This document shows, in pieces, positions 23,910-36,663 of a DNA stretch of 64,000 nt. Under the pieces are notes generated by a model. The model was not told where the DNA came from and searched no databases. It worked only from the letters and a program-made list of their open reading frames with translations. Both the position numbers and the translations under genes were made by a program. Source of the DNA: Rhizophagus irregularis (taxonomy: Eukaryota; Glomeromycota; Glomeromycetes; Glomerales; Glomeraceae). The stretch lies in contig NC_089443.1 in assembly GCF_026210795.1 (NCBI RefSeq), forward strand, positions 1,054,001 through 1,118,000, given 5' to 3'. Every line of letters starts with the position of its first letter. The stretch's first letter is position 1.

Positions 23910-26535
23910 ATGTCAAAAAGAAAATATTTCTTTACTTCAAGTAAAAAAAGTCCAACTAATGATGACGACGATGACCATTTAAGAGAATCAAAGTATCCTC
24001 GTATTAAAATTGATGATTCGACTATAGATACGATGGATGTAGAGGATGTAGATTATTCAAGTTCCTATCTCGTACCCTTATCACCTTCGCCTTCACCTTC
24101 GCCTTCACCATCTTGTCATTCACCGTCGTATTCAACTTATTGCATAACAAATCATGATGATAATAGTGTATCAAATGAATTAAAGAAAATGAATTTGAAT
24201 AATGTGGAAATGGGGTTTAACGTATGTAATACTACGTTAGATATAACAGATAAAATGTTAACTGTAGTTGGAGGAGCATCCAGTGTTGCTAAAAATTTCT
24301 CGGAATTTGCACCACTTATAAGTTCATTTCTTAATGTAGGAAATGAAATTATAAAATTATATAAAAAAGCCAAACAACATAAAGAATTATGTGGTTTCCT
24401 TTTAAAGAGGTGTAAATTTGCTATGGCTGCCGTAGAAGATTTAGATCTTAGGAAAACGGAAAATGTGGAATTTTTTTCTAAACAAGAAAATTTAACTTTA
24501 TTCTTAGGATTTATTAATTGTATGGAAGGAATTAAAAGTTTTATTGCGGAAGTTAGTCAATTAAAAACACTACAAAAATATTTATATACTAATAGTATCG
24601 AAGAAAAATTTACTAATCTTGCAACAGAATTTGATGGATATATGCAAAATCTAAATTTTTCTTTTACTATACAATCAAGAGATGAATTGTTAACAGTTAA
24701 AAATGAAATTCAACAAATTAAAGAAATTTTATTATCTTATGGCGTTCCTGATGATAGAAAATCTCAACAAAATTTTTTTGATGTAACGAATCTGGTAACT
24801 GAAAAAAATATAGAATTTCAAGAACAAAGCAGAAAAAGAATGGTTATTGATTCATCAAAATTGGAAGAAAACGAACCATTACTTGATGGTAATGAATTTT
24901 CTAAAACAAGTATTTCTCCTTCAAAAAGAATTGAAAAGCGCACATCATATAAAAACAGTGATGATGTTTGTTTTAAAGAATTTTCAAATAATTCTTCCGC
25001 TACTTTAACTAAGCAGGAAGAAACTCAAATCGAGATTCGAAGACAAGTTAATATTCTCAAACTATTGAAAGATTCTGAGCATATTATAAGATTTTATGGT
25101 GTAGCTCACGATGATAATAAATATTATTTGGTCACTGAATGGATGAAGCATGGGAATTTACATGAATATTATACGAAGTGTAAAGATAGTATAAATTTGG
25201 AAACCAAAATTAAATTTGCTCTGGACATTTGTCGTGGTGTCGCATATCTTCACGAATGCGAAGTAAGTTAAATTTAAATAATTTTTAATAAAAGAGTATT
25301 GTCTAATTATGAATTTTTTTAAAAAATATAGATTCTTCATCGAGATATTCAATCTGCCAATATTCTAGTCAACGGACATAATAAAGTTAAAATAGCAAAT
25401 TTTGGTCTAAGCAGAAAATTTTCTGACATTACAAGAAATATTTTGCAAAATCTAGAAAACATAAGATATATGGCTCCGGAAAAATTATTAATAACTAATA
25501 ATGGAGATACGAAGAAAAGGAAGATTTCTTACGATTCTAAATGTGAGATTTATAGGTAAGATAAAAAGTTTTTTTTTTTTTTAAGCTTAAAATCACAGGA
25601 TCGTTCATTGTAAATCTTAATTTGCCCTTTTTTTTAAATTAGCGTTGGAGCATTGTTATGGGAAATCGCTGAATTAAAAAAACCTCATTCCGATCTTGAA
25701 TCAGAACCAATTATTAATATTAGAGAACGTGTAAAGAAAAGATATTGCTTACCGTTTACAAATAGTGTACCACCTGAATGGGAGCATGTCGTAACAAAAG
25801 GTAACTTTATATCACTCCTTTTTTAACATCTGAAATTCTGTTTTTAAATTCCTTTCCTTTTTTTTAGCCATGGAATATGATCCAAAGTGGCGTATCAATA
25901 TTTCCGAAATTTGTCGTGAATTTTATAAGATGAGTGAAAAATATTCAGGCGCAAGTACCAACATTCTTGATGATGAGATTTTAACATATATAGAGAATGA
26001 AAAAAAGTCGACGAAAAATAATAGAAATTCACCTATCACGATTACAATTCTTTCTGTTGATGACGCTATTAATGAACACAAGAAAGGAAATAAACAATTG
26101 GCGTGGCAAAGTTTTTCATATCATTCAGAAACTGATATTGAAGCAAAATATTGGTTAGGATATTATTATTATCATGAGGAAATTCCTGAATTACAACGAA
26201 TTAGTAAAGAAGAAAGAATTAGAATCGCTATAGATATATTTAAAGAAACTGCTGATAAGGGAAATCCTTCAGCTCAATTAAGATATGGAATGTGTTTATG
26301 GAAAGGTGAAGGTGTTGCTATAAATTCTATTGAAGCCTTTAAATATTTAAAGATGGCAGCTAATCAAGGAAATCCTGCTGCCATGTATATTATTGGAAAA
26401 GCTTATTGGAATGGTGGTGATGGTATAGAAAAAGATAAGAGACAGGGTGCCGAATATTTAAAGAAAGCCGCTTTAAATAATCATCCAAAGGCTAAAGAAA
26501 TGTGTATCAAAAATTGCATCAGTTATAATAACTAG
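23910..26535 (+). CDS. MLKL-type four-helix domain / pseudokinase / Sel1 protein (800 aa)
   Basis: Exons 23910-25262, 25332-25555, 25643-25800 and 25868-26535, with the same phases (0, 2, 1) as the gene on its left, its tandem paralogue. The N-terminus is basic (MSKRK) and then carries a serine-proline repeat around residues 56-67, encoded by a short CCTTCG/CCTTCA tandem repeat at 24079-24112. The helical domain spans about 119-265 with the motif HKELC..LLKRC. The kinase fold has CFKEF, HRD at 454-456, and NFG (Asn474) for DFG. The terminal exon contains Sel1 repeats nearly identical to the neighbour's. The N-terminal 110 residues and the linker vary most, while the helical core, catalytic loop and Sel1 region are conserved. 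I predict a pseudokinase-gated membrane-active protein by analogy with MLKL. The biochemical activity is not shown by sequence alone. Confidence 0.88.
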
Positions 26536-29500
26536 TATATATTTTAAATATTTAGAACATTTTTTTTTTTGTTTTCAAATAAATTATTTACAACACCTAG
26601 AATTTAAAATTTGACGGGTGATTCTCGTGTATCAGCTATCAAAAATTAATTTTATTTTTTTTATAACGAACTAATACATTAAAATATACAAATTAGTGAT
26701 AATGTAACTTTGAAAATCGTGAAATTCTTTGCGGTTCTACTGACCTGCTATACAGTACTACACTTTTCATAACTTTAATACTGTATAGTCCCGAAAATGA
26801 CTGATGTGAATCAAATTGTTAACGATTCCTTTTTCTCTCTAGACATAAATACCTTTTGAATGATCTCCTGAATTATGTTATTCAACAGTTGAAATTTGCG
26901 ACAGACTTTAACAGTTTACGTTTTCGTAAAAAAAATAATTATTCTAAGTTCTTTAAAAAATATTCCACAATACAATCTCTATAAATATCCCTAATTCACT
27001 CTCTACTTCTCTACTTCGTCAACGGGCAAAATATAGTTGATAAAATAAGTTGTTAATCATAATTCATAACGCCCGACGAAACATTCATCTTGTGTTTCCT
27101 CTTTGGTTCAAATTTAGGATTACGCTTTATATTTCGGATTAGCCCATATATACACGTCAGTACCTGATTAATTCATGTAATTTATCTGCGCTTAGATCAT
27201 TATGAAAATACTGCAACGGTAAAGTACCAGAATAAAAATCCTTTTACGCGTCCGACATCAGTTGCTTTATCGTTCCAATAAATTAAAGTTTAAATAATCT
27301 TTAGGGGGGAAATTTAACTCTATATCTTCAGTTTTACGTCACTTCCAATCTTGAAATCTTGAATGGAAAAACTGATCACCTGTATAAAACTAAAACCTTG
27401 GCTAATGAATGTAATGAATGGAACTCGTGCCGCATTAGCGTGGATGTATAGAGTCTGATACCTGCCCGATGCTAGATAATCAACTAAGCCGTAAAGGTAA
27501 TAGTATTGGCTGGCCAGCAAATAAATAGAGCACGTAACGATTAACGATAATACTGTGGGGACCTACCCGCACTTTTACGTGCATGATCTATTAAATCACT
27601 GCCACCAATAGGTGTGTAATAGGAATATTTTATTTATTAGTAGATAAAATATATTTTCCCAAGTTCAAAAGATGAAATAATAAAAATTAATAATAAAATG
27701 AAAAATTCAAGATAGAAAATAATTCCTAAGTTATGTTAATTAGAATTACTTTCAAATCCTAAATGAAATAACCAATAAAATTAAAAGTTTCCTTTTTCGA
27801 ACTAAATGGGGTGATTAATAATTCAAAAAAATATGGTAACAAAAGCTTCTAAAATTATAAAAATTAATTTTTCTAATTGATCTAAGGTTATTCCGGATTA
27901 CATAGTCTAAATGTATCGTTCCGGCGTTCCCCTCATGTGTCCCAGATCATTCCCCCAACTTGATATAATCAATTGCCCAATAAAATTAATCATACTATTT
28001 TAACATCATTTCAGACCTCAAAGGTCACTAAAGTGGTAGTTTAAAGGTCAATTCCGTACCGCAGTAAATTTAAAACAAAACACCCAAATCAATTATAATA
28101 CTGCGCCCCGAAATTAATAGTATCATTAGATAAAGTCGTCCTCTACAATACTTATTTATTCGGAAAGTAATTAGTAATTTAAAGTTTCCGATATAGATTT
28201 TATTGGTTTTCTTTGCAAAAAAATTATTTAACCATGAATTCTACTTAAAATCGAGTGCATTTAGCTTTAAACATAGCTTTATAGTATTATAAAACCTAAA
28301 TTTGTATTTCTGACATACTTAAATTAATTTCATTTTGGCTTTTGTTTGTTCTTTTGTTAAAGTCGGAAAAATTGTGGTGATTAACGTGAAGATAACCGGC
28401 GTGGTTTACATTTAAATCAGTTCTTATAGAATTTAGTCGTGAATAAATTTATGTTTATTTAATAATATCATCATGAATATTCTTCAGCTATTGCTACGTA
28501 TGACCTATCAATCGTTTTATAAACTTTTTAGAAGAAAGAAATTATAAATGATAAATCTCTTAATAATAATGAAGTAAAATTTACGATATATTTGATTGGA
28601 ATATTTTATTTATATATCGTTTACTATTCATGATTTTTTATTGTTAATACAAGTAATAAAGAATTCATATCGCATAATATTGGTTCAAATTATTCCGTCA
28701 ATAATAATATCAATAATGTCATTTTAGTAGTTTTAACGTTTGGATTAATTATTTTGCCCATTTTGAGTAGAAATATCAAAATGACATAAATTATATGTTT
28801 GTGCGATGTGTAAATATTTACTGCTTGCATTAGCGAGGGAAATAATTTAGTAAAACTACCCTTTTTATTTTCATAAACGTAAAGAAGCTGAATTAAAATC
28901 ATGCGAACTAAATCATCGCGATTTTTCAGAATACAATAAATAAATAATTAGTTATAAAATTGAGTTTTCTTCCGTATTATCATTAGTCTTTCGATTTCCT
29001 GAGTCAACTTCTTCTTCACTTGAAAGAGGTTTTGGTATTTTTGTTGGTTCAATAATGTCTTATTCATGTTTGCTGTATTTTCTAAATAACGGAAAATAAG
29101 TATTAATTATTTACCTAGATCAGGCGTAGGAGGCTACGTCAACTTTATGTAAGCATTTTTACGTGACGAATTCTTACTGGATTTTGTAAAAATGAATCGT
29201 AGTGAAAAAAAAGCATTGCTTATTTTTTTACCTCACTTGCCGATATCCGTTATAGGTCCAAAATTACTTAATCTCGAAAAAGTTCTCATGTTCGCCGTGA
29301 TTAAAAGTGTAATTAGTCCGAAGTGTAACGAAGGGACTATATATTTCTACGCAAAATATTATAGACTAATAAATTATTTTAGCTATAAAGTAAGATAAAA
29401 ACTAAAACAAAAGGTATAATATAAAATGTAATTCCTGCTTGAGAAAATGTGGAATATACACTTCGAATTTATTCTAATTTTTTAAATAGAATATTAGTTA

Positions 29501-30783
29501 CATTGAATAAAACAAAATTACACGTTCGTATGGCACGTGGCGATGTATAACAATGAAACTTGTAAAAACTTCCGTTCCTAGTTTTTATTTTAATTAAAGA
29601 TCGTAAATTCATTTATAGTGCTAAGTATAGAATTTCATCTCATTATTTATATAAATTATACAAAGAAAAAAAATTGCAAGTAATCCCAGGACTCGATTGA
29701 TTATTAAGATTTTTGATTTTTTAAAAAAATATTGATTTTATGGATCGCGCCGTGATCGGAAGTAACGTGATCTAAAAAGTAAAAAAGTATTTACTTTTAA
29801 ATTAACGAAACAATTATATGAAAATAAGATCAAAAAAAAAAGTGTTATATATAGATTGCTTAATATTCAACTGAAATTAAGGTGTGTGAAGAATAACCGA
29901 TTAAGAAGGGTTTTATATACAGTATAATGGATAATTTTGAGATGAAAATAATCTGCTAATAAACTATGTCAATAAAAATGAATTTATGTAGAATATCGTT
30001 TTTGATTAAACATATTGATTCTGAATATCTTAAAGCCCTCAAAATTGGTTTAATTATTTCTTTGTTGAAACTGGCCAATACCTTTAAATAAATTTATTAG
30101 TTTATTCCTAAATCTTTGATTATGTATTTGTCTAAATAAAAAAAGTGGTTAATGATTTTTTCTTTAGATTATACAAAATATTTATTAATTATTGCAATGT
30201 ACGTGCCCAAGTTTTCACTTATTATTTTTTATCATCATAATCATTAGTATAATGATCCAAAATAAAAATTTTATCTTGTTCTATATTGGATCATTTATAA
30301 ATCAGCCTTGCGTCTACTCCTCAAGATCATAAAATTTATTACAAGGAATACTCTAAACTCAAGTTTGACAAGCATCGTAAGATCACCTCGACAAATTGAA
30401 CATGCTTACCCGTATGCAACTTCGAAAATCGGGAGATGTCTATAAGTCTGGTACTGAAAACCCACATACCAGTCCATTAAAGTTATTCAACATTTGCCTT
30501 TTCTTATAAATTTACTCAACATTTACGATCACCTATTTCTTCGGAAGAAAAATGAAAGAAAAAAGCGCTCAAAAATTATATACGAAGGTTTAAGAAAAAC
30601 GAAAAGAAATATAAATTGGAATTACCTCCTTTATCACCCGATATTAAAAGTGACCTTCGGTTTTATTATTTAGACTCATAATATCAATCTGGTAATGAAA
30701 GCGTTATACATACAAGTGTTGGCCACCTCTATAAAGTGGACGCTCGACGCTCCTGGTATAATTATATCACTAATAAATACAAA
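26536..30783. other. Gene desert
   Basis: No supported gene is visible. There is a less AT-rich patch at about 27330-27600, and a minus-strand stretch at 28966-29073 whose frame reads plausibly as a C-terminal exon (IIEPTKIPKPLSSEEE), but no upstream exons could be joined to it. A small inverted repeat, ATGATCCAA to TTGGATCAT, is at about 30249-30294. The rest looks non-coding. Confidence 0.5.
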
Positions 30784-30991
30784 TACCGTAAAGTCCAACT
30801 CCGGAAAATGAACACCCTGGCCTGAATGATAATGATTTTGGCCAGATTCATTTTTCATTATAAAGGACCATGGCGGAGATACAGTTTGTAATATTTTTTT
30901 AAGGGGATATTATAGTTTTTTTTATAAGGACTTTGGCTACTTTGGCTGAAATAGGCAAAAAAAGGTTACTTATATTCGGGACTTTACGGTA
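30784..30991. mobile_element. MITE candidate with TA-flanked inverted termini
   Basis: The left end TACCGTAAAGTCC and the right end GGACTTTACGGTA are exact reverse complements, 208 bp apart overall. Taken as CCGTAAAGTCC termini flanked by TA, the structure suits a non-autonomous Tc1/mariner-type element. The interior is non-coding and the match ends after 13 bp. The superfamily is tentative. Confidence 0.55.
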
Positions 30992-31385
30992 TTCAGTCAT
31001 CGTCGACAATGTTACGGTTACTACTTCTAAGAACATGGAATTTTCCATCTCCGACCAGGATTAACGATTTTTACAACTACCAAACGTTTAATGCACTTGG
31101 AAGCTGCTCTTGAAGACGAACATTCGTCTAAAAAGAAAACTTTAAACAGCTGATCACGACTCGCAAGATACCCACATTGTCTTCCGATTCCGCAACAAGA
31201 CTGATTTTTTTTTTTTATATATATATAGACTTACTAAAATTTTTTTTTATTTTTTTTTATTTGTTAGTTTAACTTTTCATAAATAAGTAAAATAAATCTT
31301 TGATGTGTGATGCGACCTGTTTTGTTTAAATATAATAATGTGATACTATACTGTACATTTTGGAAATTTGTGCAACCACTTTCGG

Positions 31386-31393
31386 TATAAATA
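31386..31393 (+). promoter_or_regulatory. TATA-like box
   Basis: TATAAATA lies 80 nt before the ATG of the Hsp70-like gene at 31466, a reasonable distance for a core promoter with a short leader. I saw no clear heat-shock element repeats in the 300 bp upstream. Confidence 0.4.
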
Positions 31394-31465
31394 TTGTCGC
31401 TCACGCTAAAAAAGTCTAATTTGGATTTTCAACTTCAAAATTTTTAAATTGAATAAAATGACACC

Positions 31466-33695
31466 ATGACTAATGAACGCTCAAATTCTAAAACTTTACT
31501 CCCTGATAAGCATCATGAAGTTGTTGGAAAACTTGAAATTGGGTTTAATAAGTTAAATAATAAATTTGTTAATTTATTAGAAGAACATCAAAAGATTAAA
31601 CAACAATATAAAATTCTACAAGAAAAAAATCAAGAAATCTTATTTATTAATTCAGATTTAAAAGAAAAAAATCAAGAAATCTTACGTAATAATTCAGACT
31701 TAAAAGATCAAAATCAAGAAATCTTACTTATTAATTTAAATTTAAGAAAGGAAAAAGAAAAAATCTTAGGAATTAATTCAGACTTAAAAGATCAAAAACA
31801 AGAAATCTTACGTATTAATTCAAATTTGGAAAACCGATTTCAAATTATCAAACTTATGTATTCAGATTTAAACGAAAAACATCAAGAAGTTTTACGTAAA
31901 AATTCAAGTTTAATTGAAGAAAATAAAAAAATTTTACGAATAAATTGTGATTTAAAAGAAAAGCTTGAGGAATTTGAAAAACTTCAACAATATGTTCTAA
32001 ATTTAGAAAATCAAAAAAATGAAGAAATTCAACGACTTGAAATAATTTCAGAAAATTTGGAAAAAAATTTAATGATATTGGAAGTAGACGAAAATGATAT
32101 AAATATTTTTAAAGAAAATGAAAGTTATAATATTAACAATAATTTTACAATAAACAGTAATAAAGGTATGTGATAACGAATGTTTTAGAGATTTATTTAT
32201 ATTAATTAAAAGTTGCATTAATTTCATTTTTACATTTTAGGCTTGGAAAAAGATACAAAAATATCTTATTCCAATATTAAAGTCGTGGTTGGGCTAGACT
32301 TTGGAATAAAATACTCCGGATTCTCTTATTGTCATGTTGCTAATAGTAAAGAGATATGTTCAAATGATATGTGGCCTGGGGATACGATCCGACTTAAAAC
32401 CAATACAGTTCTTCAATATGATGAAGAATTTAATAATGTGGTTTATTGGGGTGCCCCAGCTTTGGCTAAAAAACCAAAACGAAGACAAAATAGTAAGGAA
32501 AATCCTCCAGTTAAATTGTGTCTGGGCCAACATGATGATTCAATGACGATACTTCCAATTGATTATAAAAAAGCTATTACCGATTTTCTTAGAGAAATTG
32601 GAAAGGTATGTATCGAAATTATAATATTGTTTTATTATTAATCTTTAAATTATTTACTAATTATTTGAATTTTATAGGTCATTAAAGAAAGAATTGAATG
32701 CTGCTGGCCTACAGCTAATTATTTTGAAAATGTATTATTAGTTATTGCTGTCCCTGCAAAAAAATATACACCAAAAGAAATGGCTATTATGGAAGAATGT
32801 GTATTTCACGCAAATCTCGTTAAAGAAAGAGACTCAATAAAGTTGCAATTTATTACAGAATGTAAGTGGAGTTTTAGAACAATATCCTTCATTAATTATT
32901 TTAATTCATTTTTCTATATTTGCAGCTGAAGCCGCAGCATTATATTTGGTGAAAAATATATCACCTAATGTGGGAGGTAAGTTTGACTATTTGTAACTTT
33001 ATTCAAAGAGGAAATATTTATTAATTTTCATTTACAATATATTTTTAGGGACAATAATGATCGTTGACTGTGATAAAAATATTGTAGAAATAACTATTCG
33101 TACATTGATTGGAAATGATCGATTAGGTGAAGTTACCGCACGCATTGGAGAGTACTGTGGAAGTGCATTTATTGATAAAGAGTTTATGAGATTTTTACGT
33201 GAAAGATTTGGAACTTGTGCCATAGATCAATTAAAAGAAAACTATAATGGTCAATTACAATATATGGTCCAAAAATTTTGTCAACATGCGAAAGAACCCT
33301 TCACAGGAGGTGATCCCGAATTTTCTTATGTGGTTGATATTGAAGATACTGCACCAAATTTAATAAGATACGTCAGTGAAGAAACTAGGAAAATCATGGA
33401 AGATAATCAATGGATTATTGACATTGAATATAATGACATAAAAAAAATGTTTGATCCTGTTATTGATAAAATTATCCGTTTGATACATATACAAATTTCA
33501 AACATTCAAGAAAATCGTTCGACAGTGTGTTTAATTGGAGAATTTAGTGAAAACAAATATTTACAAAATAGGATTAAAGAAGAATTTGGTCATCGAGTAA
33601 ATGAAATTTTAGTTCTCACTCTACCCACTGCAACAGTTGCACGTGGAGCTGTAACTTATGGATTGTCTGTAATTGATGGATTGTCTGTAATTTAA
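31466..33695 (+). CDS. Hsp70-like (HSPA12-type) ATPase with N-terminal repeat coiled coil (648 aa)
   Basis: Exons 31466-32165, 32241-32605, 32678-32861, 32926-32976 and 33049-33695. Residues 1-233 form a coiled coil. From residue 62 a 14-residue unit of the type NSDLKEKNQEILRN recurs about eight times (42-bp DNA repeats, about 31649-31984). The Hsp70 ATPase fold follows: phosphate-1 motif GLDFGIKYSGFSY, VIAVPAKK, SEAAALY, and an adenosine motif reading IGEFSENKYLQ. The phosphate-2 glycines are lost: IVDC is followed by DKNIVEI where related proteins read GGGT. The protein stops soon after RGAVTYGL, where HSPA12-like proteins normally continue for another subdomain. The end shows a 15-bp duplication giving GLSVIDGLSVI. 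It is therefore an atypical, probably C-terminally shortened member whose ATPase may be weak. It could be a pseudogene in the making, though all five exons remain in frame. Confidence 0.82.
31649..31984 (+). repeat. Eight 42-bp coding repeats (14-residue coiled-coil unit)
   Basis: Units begin with the pattern AATTCAGATTTAAAAGA and end with AAATCTTACG. The first five copies are closest, later ones more diverged. Fourteen residues are two heptads, so gaining or losing a unit preserves both the frame and the coiled-coil register. Confidence 0.85.
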
Positions 33696-34121
33696 AATAG
33701 GTAAATTACAATTTATTACTTATAAATATGAATAATGCGAATGAAGTGCGTTTACTAATCAGAAGATAAATTAAATAACTTTATTTTATATTTAATCAAA
33801 AGGCAATTGAAAACTCTGTATTATATATACTGTTTGTAAGTACAACAAATATTAAATAAATTATTTTAAACAAGAAACGTAAAATATTGTTAAATTTAAG
33901 ATAATGACCCAAAATCAGTGTTTGATCAATTGATCAAGTTGTTGAAAAATATTTTTAACTACTTTATATGAATACGGATGTGAACTTGTGACTTGATTAA
34001 TATTATATCGATCATCGATCATAATTTGTTCTTTCATACACCGATTATTATTATATAATTTATCAAGCCAAACGATTAAGACAATTTTAACAATTTTTAA
34101 CAATGAAATAAAAATATTAGC

Positions 34122-34440
34122 CCTGTTCATTTCCGGTCGGTCGCATTTTTCGGTCAGATTTAAGAATTTTGATTGGGCTGATCAGTTTGTACAACGCAAC
34201 CATTTTCTGACCCAATTTTTTTTGGGGTTTTTTTGGTCGAACGCCAAAAAATAACCAACCAAAATTAGATAATTTCTGTTTACGTGACATTTAAGAAAAA
34301 AATATATATCAATATAAGGAGTTCGAACTAAATTTCATTCTAAAGCAGTTCAATTTGCGATCGAAAATAAAAAAATTTTATTGGATAATTTTTGTACAAC
34401 AAAATCCGACCGAAAATGCATCCGACCGGAAATGAACAGG
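34122..34440. mobile_element. Fold-back MITE with about 45-bp inverted termini
   Basis: The left end CCTGTTCATTTCCGGTCGG matches the reverse complement of the right end, and similarity continues with few mismatches through TCGGTC for about 45 bp. The 319-bp element has no coding sequence. I could not find a convincing target-site duplication, so its superfamily is unassigned. Confidence 0.65.
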
Positions 34441-34829
34441 CGAAAATGTTGATTTTTTACTATCGAATTACTAAATAAGGTCAGATAAATTATGTAATTG
34501 ATTAAAGATATTAGAATATCACCGAAATATTGTAAACGTCAAAGATCATATGTCCATATGAAAATGATATAATGCATCATAGTAATATACTAATATTTAT
34601 AAATTTTACTTTTTTTGATACTTTGAAATAATTTTTTTTAAAAAAATATATGTGGATATTTTAAAAGTCAAATTGAGAATATCGTTCTCCATAAAATTTT
34701 CTTTTTGCTTTTAATTAAAAAAAAATAGAAGATACATGTCTCTATTTCCAATATAACACAATAAAAACCTCCAAATCGGCATCAAATTTTAATATTTTAC
34801 TGTCTGAACCCATTTCAAATCCAGAAATT

Positions 34830-35210
34830 ATTATAAAAACAAGACGAGTATGCTATTAAAAATTTACCAGATTACGAATCATTCAAATGTATGGCAATCG
34901 CTAAAGCAGCAAATCAACATAAAATGGTTGATAGTCATAACGAAATAGTGACATGATAAAATTGTTACTGGATTATATAAAGGAATGAAGCAAATGAATT
35001 TCCAGAAGTAAAATTAAAGATATCGCTTATAATGGTAAAGGTGTTGAAAAGAATTTGCCGGAAGCCCTTAAATATTTCGAGATAATGGTTTTAAGGTAGC
35101 AATGTATAATGCTGGAAAATTACATTATGATGGCAATGATGTTGGAAAAGCTATTAAATATAAAATTAGCTATTTATAATGAGTATGAACCTGCTATTAA
35201 GGATCATTAG
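34830..35210 (+). pseudogene. Decayed Sel1-repeat exon related to the giant genes
   Basis: The fragments LPDYESFK, AIAKAANQHKMVD, NGKGVEKNLPEALKYFE and VAMYNAGKL correspond in order to the last exons of the giant genes (LPDFESF, TLAEAAKQHKRVD, NGKGVKKDLSEALKYFE, VAMYNAGKL). They are interrupted by frameshifts, in-frame stops and deletions, and no upstream kinase or helical exons are visible. It is a relic of another copy of this gene family, about 15 kb from the nearest intact giant gene. Confidence 0.85.
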
Positions 35211-36655
35211 ATTATAGTTTATAATTTAAAGTAGTTTGGATATTTATTTTATTAATTAGTGATTTTAAACAAATGTTTTTATATATATAATTGCCTTATA
35301 CCATGTGACAATTGTGAATAGCGTTTTTATAGCAAAAAAGAAAAGTTCCCAGAGTAGGCGGTGAAAATGAAGAATGGAAGAATGGAAGGGTGTGACACGT
35401 GACAAATTTTTTAACCCAACTAACATGATGTTAAATTTAGCTTTTATCTTTATAAATGTAAGCCTTTGTTATTGGTTAAAGCTTTTCGACATTATTATTA
35501 TGAAATAAATAATTTTTTTGTCATTTGTTTGAACTGTTAGTGCTATAAATGGTAATGATAAAAATTTTTAATTTCATCAGACGAAGATTTGTCAGAAAAA
35601 ACAAAAATATCTTACAGTATGTGCACAATATACTATTTTTATAAGCCTATCACTATATTATATAAACATTTTAAAATGTTTTTGATTTGAATACAGTAAT
35701 AGAATGTGTAAATAGTTATTAACTTTGTATTGCAAATTGCTTCAACTCTATAAAAAATTTTTATCCGTTATTTCTGTAAAAACTCCATAAAAAATGAGCC
35801 TTTCACGGATCCATTCACGGAAAATGTAAATAATTCGATAAATTCCGGATATTAGGTTATTAATTACGGAAATATGAGCCTCTTACGGAAAAAAGACGGA
35901 ATATAAAAAACGGATCGATTTTTTTTTACAGGGCAAATATCAATGAATATTAAGTAATGGTGAACAGAAAGGTAATTGACCTTATGGACCTTAAAAGGTT
36001 AAATAAAGGGTTGTGCAGAATAGAGTACATTAAATTGGTACTTAAAACAATCAAGTAGAAAATAATAATATATAATTATACACAGAAAATGACCTAATAT
36101 CCATAGATTTAATTAACCTTTATACTAACATTTGTAACTAAATTTTAGTTGGTGTTACAAAATGCTTTTAATATATAATTAGCAAGTTTTTATTTGTAAG
36201 CTCTTACAATTCTCTGTTAAACATTAAGTACACTAGAATATCTTATCAGTCATAATTGGATACATATAATATTTAATAGCCAATCATATTATCAATGTGC
36301 ATTATACAGATAAGCCTCACACAAAAATTTCTAAATAAGAATATTCTTTACACAATTAGTGAGACTACATAACTTTATTTGTTTAAAATATGGCTTTGTC
36401 TCATTTGTCTTATTTTAAAATTTATTAAATTTATAAACATGTTTCCAATATATAAATTTTTTATTTGTAAATGAATATTGCTTCTACATACAATTTCATT
36501 CCTATTAAACATTAAATTGGTACTAAGCATGTTTGGATTTTAATGCATTCTGTTATTTAATGATATTTATTAATAGTCAATAATTTAAGTACTCAACATT
36601 ATATTATCAGTTAATCTAATCATATGAAATTTTATTATACAAGAATAACTTATTA
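35211..36655. other. Gene-free AT-rich stretch
   Basis: No coding sequence is seen. Two direct copies of ATGAGCCTYTTYACGGA-like sequence lie at about 35796 and 35875, inside a stretch bounded by CTGTAAAAA and TTTTTACAG (about 35776-35934). This may be a decayed MITE. The rest is plain AT-rich DNA. Confidence 0.4.
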
Positions 36656-36663
36656 GCCATAAT

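Noticed and set aside
27320-27520. 66-codon minus-strand frame in a GC-richer patch
   Set aside because: Non-ATG start and no motif. It may be a repeat remnant, but nothing identifies it.
28966-29073. Minus-strand C-terminal exon candidate (SSEEE-rich)
   Set aside because: A different frame over the same bases is also open, and no upstream exon could be joined with a valid donor and phase.
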